The notes beneath the pieces were generated by a model. It saw only the letters and a list, made by a program, of their open reading frames with translations. It searched no databases and was not told the origin of the DNA. A stretch of DNA of 64,000 nucleotides from Clostridiales bacterium 1_7_47FAA (GTDB taxonomy: Bacteria; Bacillota; Clostridia; Lachnospirales; Lachnospiraceae): contig DS990265.1 in assembly GCA_000155435.1 (NCBI GenBank), forward strand, positions 61,945 through 125,944, given 5' to 3'. The translations under genes were made by a program, and so were the position numbers. Position 1 is the stretch's first letter; every line of letters starts with the position of its first letter. This document shows, one piece after another, positions 63,526-64,000 of this stretch.

Positions 63526-63581
63526 ATTATAGCCCATAAATTTCCGTTTATCAACACAAACAGAAATTAATAGGCTATAAT
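63526..63581 (-). promoter_or_regulatory. fic promoter in a 24-base inverted repeat
   Basis: TTGATA (63549-63554), 17 bases, TATAAT (63526-63531) reads toward fic. The same region is an inverted repeat: arms 63526-63549 and 63558-63581, 21 of 24 positions identical, eight-base centre. A second TATAAT is on the other strand (63576-63581), pointing away. A candidate operator for autoregulation through the winged helix of the Fic protein. Confidence 0.75.
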
Positions 63582-64000
63582 CAACAAACATATTTCCTTA
63601 AAATCAACTTGCGGAGTTTTTTAGTGATAAAAACCAAAAAAATTTTCTTTTGAGAATATACCCCCATCCGTCACGCCGGTATTTACATAATCTCAGTCCT
63701 GTAACGTATATTCCCTCCCAGGTAACAGGTTTTTATTTTTTACTTGTCTACGTAGAAGGGAACATATCAGTGAGGTCAAACTAATGTGCACAATATTAAT
63801 ATGAATAATAATATTTTCTCTCCTGTCATGCCCGGAATCCCCAGTCCGCGGAGCGGGCCAGGGCGGGCATTTCCTTGAGGGGGGAGTGCGCAGCCGGGGA
63901 ATCCATTTGGGCGGCGGGCGGTAGGACGCATTGTGGAGGAGGGCGCAGCTTCTTAGGTTCTGGCAATATAAAAGACGGAGGTGGATTCTGGCCTCAAAGC
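63582..64000. other. Intergenic tail with no recognised gene
   Basis: Contains a partial copy of the CCTCCCAGGTAA hairpin (63711-63757), then A+T-rich DNA, and from about 63830 a G+C-rich patch with purine-rich tracts. I see no start codon with ribosome site and no known family; it may be a repetitive or eroded segment. Confidence 0.5.

Noticed and set aside
63830..64000. Arg/Pro-rich coding frame on the minus strand
   Set aside because: Stop-free reading is a by-product of high G+C; no start, ribosome site or recognisable domain.

Overview
The window comes from a low-to-mid GC Gram-positive anaerobe, most likely a Lachnospiraceae (Clostridium cluster XIVa) gut bacterium; an Enterocloster-like genus is only a guess from gene content. 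Reasons: a FASII/ACC operon that uses FabK and AccBCD, the Bacillus-type order holB-ricT-yabB-rsmI-abrB, glycyl-radical enzymes, many ABC importers with YesM/YesN, AraC, GntR and Crp regulators, strong AAGGAGG ribosome sites and TTGACA/TATAAT promoters. No rRNA, tRNA, phage or insertion sequence was seen.

Layout. (1) 1-8430, minus: a fatty-acid operon fabH-acpP-fabK-fabD-fabG-fabF-accB-fabZ-accC-accD running off the left edge, with a perfect FabT-type operator just downstream of a consensus promoter. (2) 8510-13110: an AbrB-type regulator, a complete small type I toxin/antisense-RNA cassette (9029-9342), and the housekeeping operon holB-ricT-yabB-rsmI. (3) 13199-23965: a seven-gene minus operon (solute-binding protein, two permeases, two ATPases, YesM kinase, YesN regulator) divergent from Gfo/Idh oxidoreductase, short Old Yellow Enzyme and two EthD-fold proteins; this looks like a regulated uptake and reduction pathway. 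(4) 24084-26096: an AbiE type IV toxin-antitoxin pair lying between two gene relics. (5) 26096-28252: guanylate-kinase-like protein and Orn/Lys/Arg decarboxylase. (6) 28305-37908: AraC-type regulator with a degenerate receiver plus zinc dehydrogenase, divergent from hexulose-phosphate synthase, hexuloisomerase, RbsD, PfkB kinase, a ribose-type ABC importer and a Crp-type regulator. (7) 38213-46477, minus: nucleoside hydrolase, BMP-type nucleoside ABC importer, and the glycyl-radical pair YjjI/YjjW in one apparent operon. (8) 46726-50896: a membrane protein, then DUF2975-XRE-DUF4173-adenosine deaminase. (9) 51129-52931: a small ferredoxin-like protein and a DUF3829 lipoprotein, convergent. (10) 53025-62109: an ATC-hydrolase-like protein, a LivKHMGF importer, an SDR, DhaK, DhaL and a nanE relic on the minus strand, divergent from a FadR/FCD GntR regulator. 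(11) 62150-64000: a Fic protein under a promoter embedded in a 24-bp inverted repeat, flanked by two related hairpins; the last 400 bases hold no recognised gene.

How it works together: four separate catabolic modules each pair their own importer with cytoplasmic enzymes and, in most cases, a divergent regulator. The least explained are the OYE/EthD module, the hexulose-phosphate module, the YjjI nucleoside operon and the Liv/SDR/DhaKL module. Short tandem repeats are unusually frequent at gene ends and inside two genes (26065, 37927, 39048, 44243, 55571), suggesting active slippage or unequal crossing-over in this genome.
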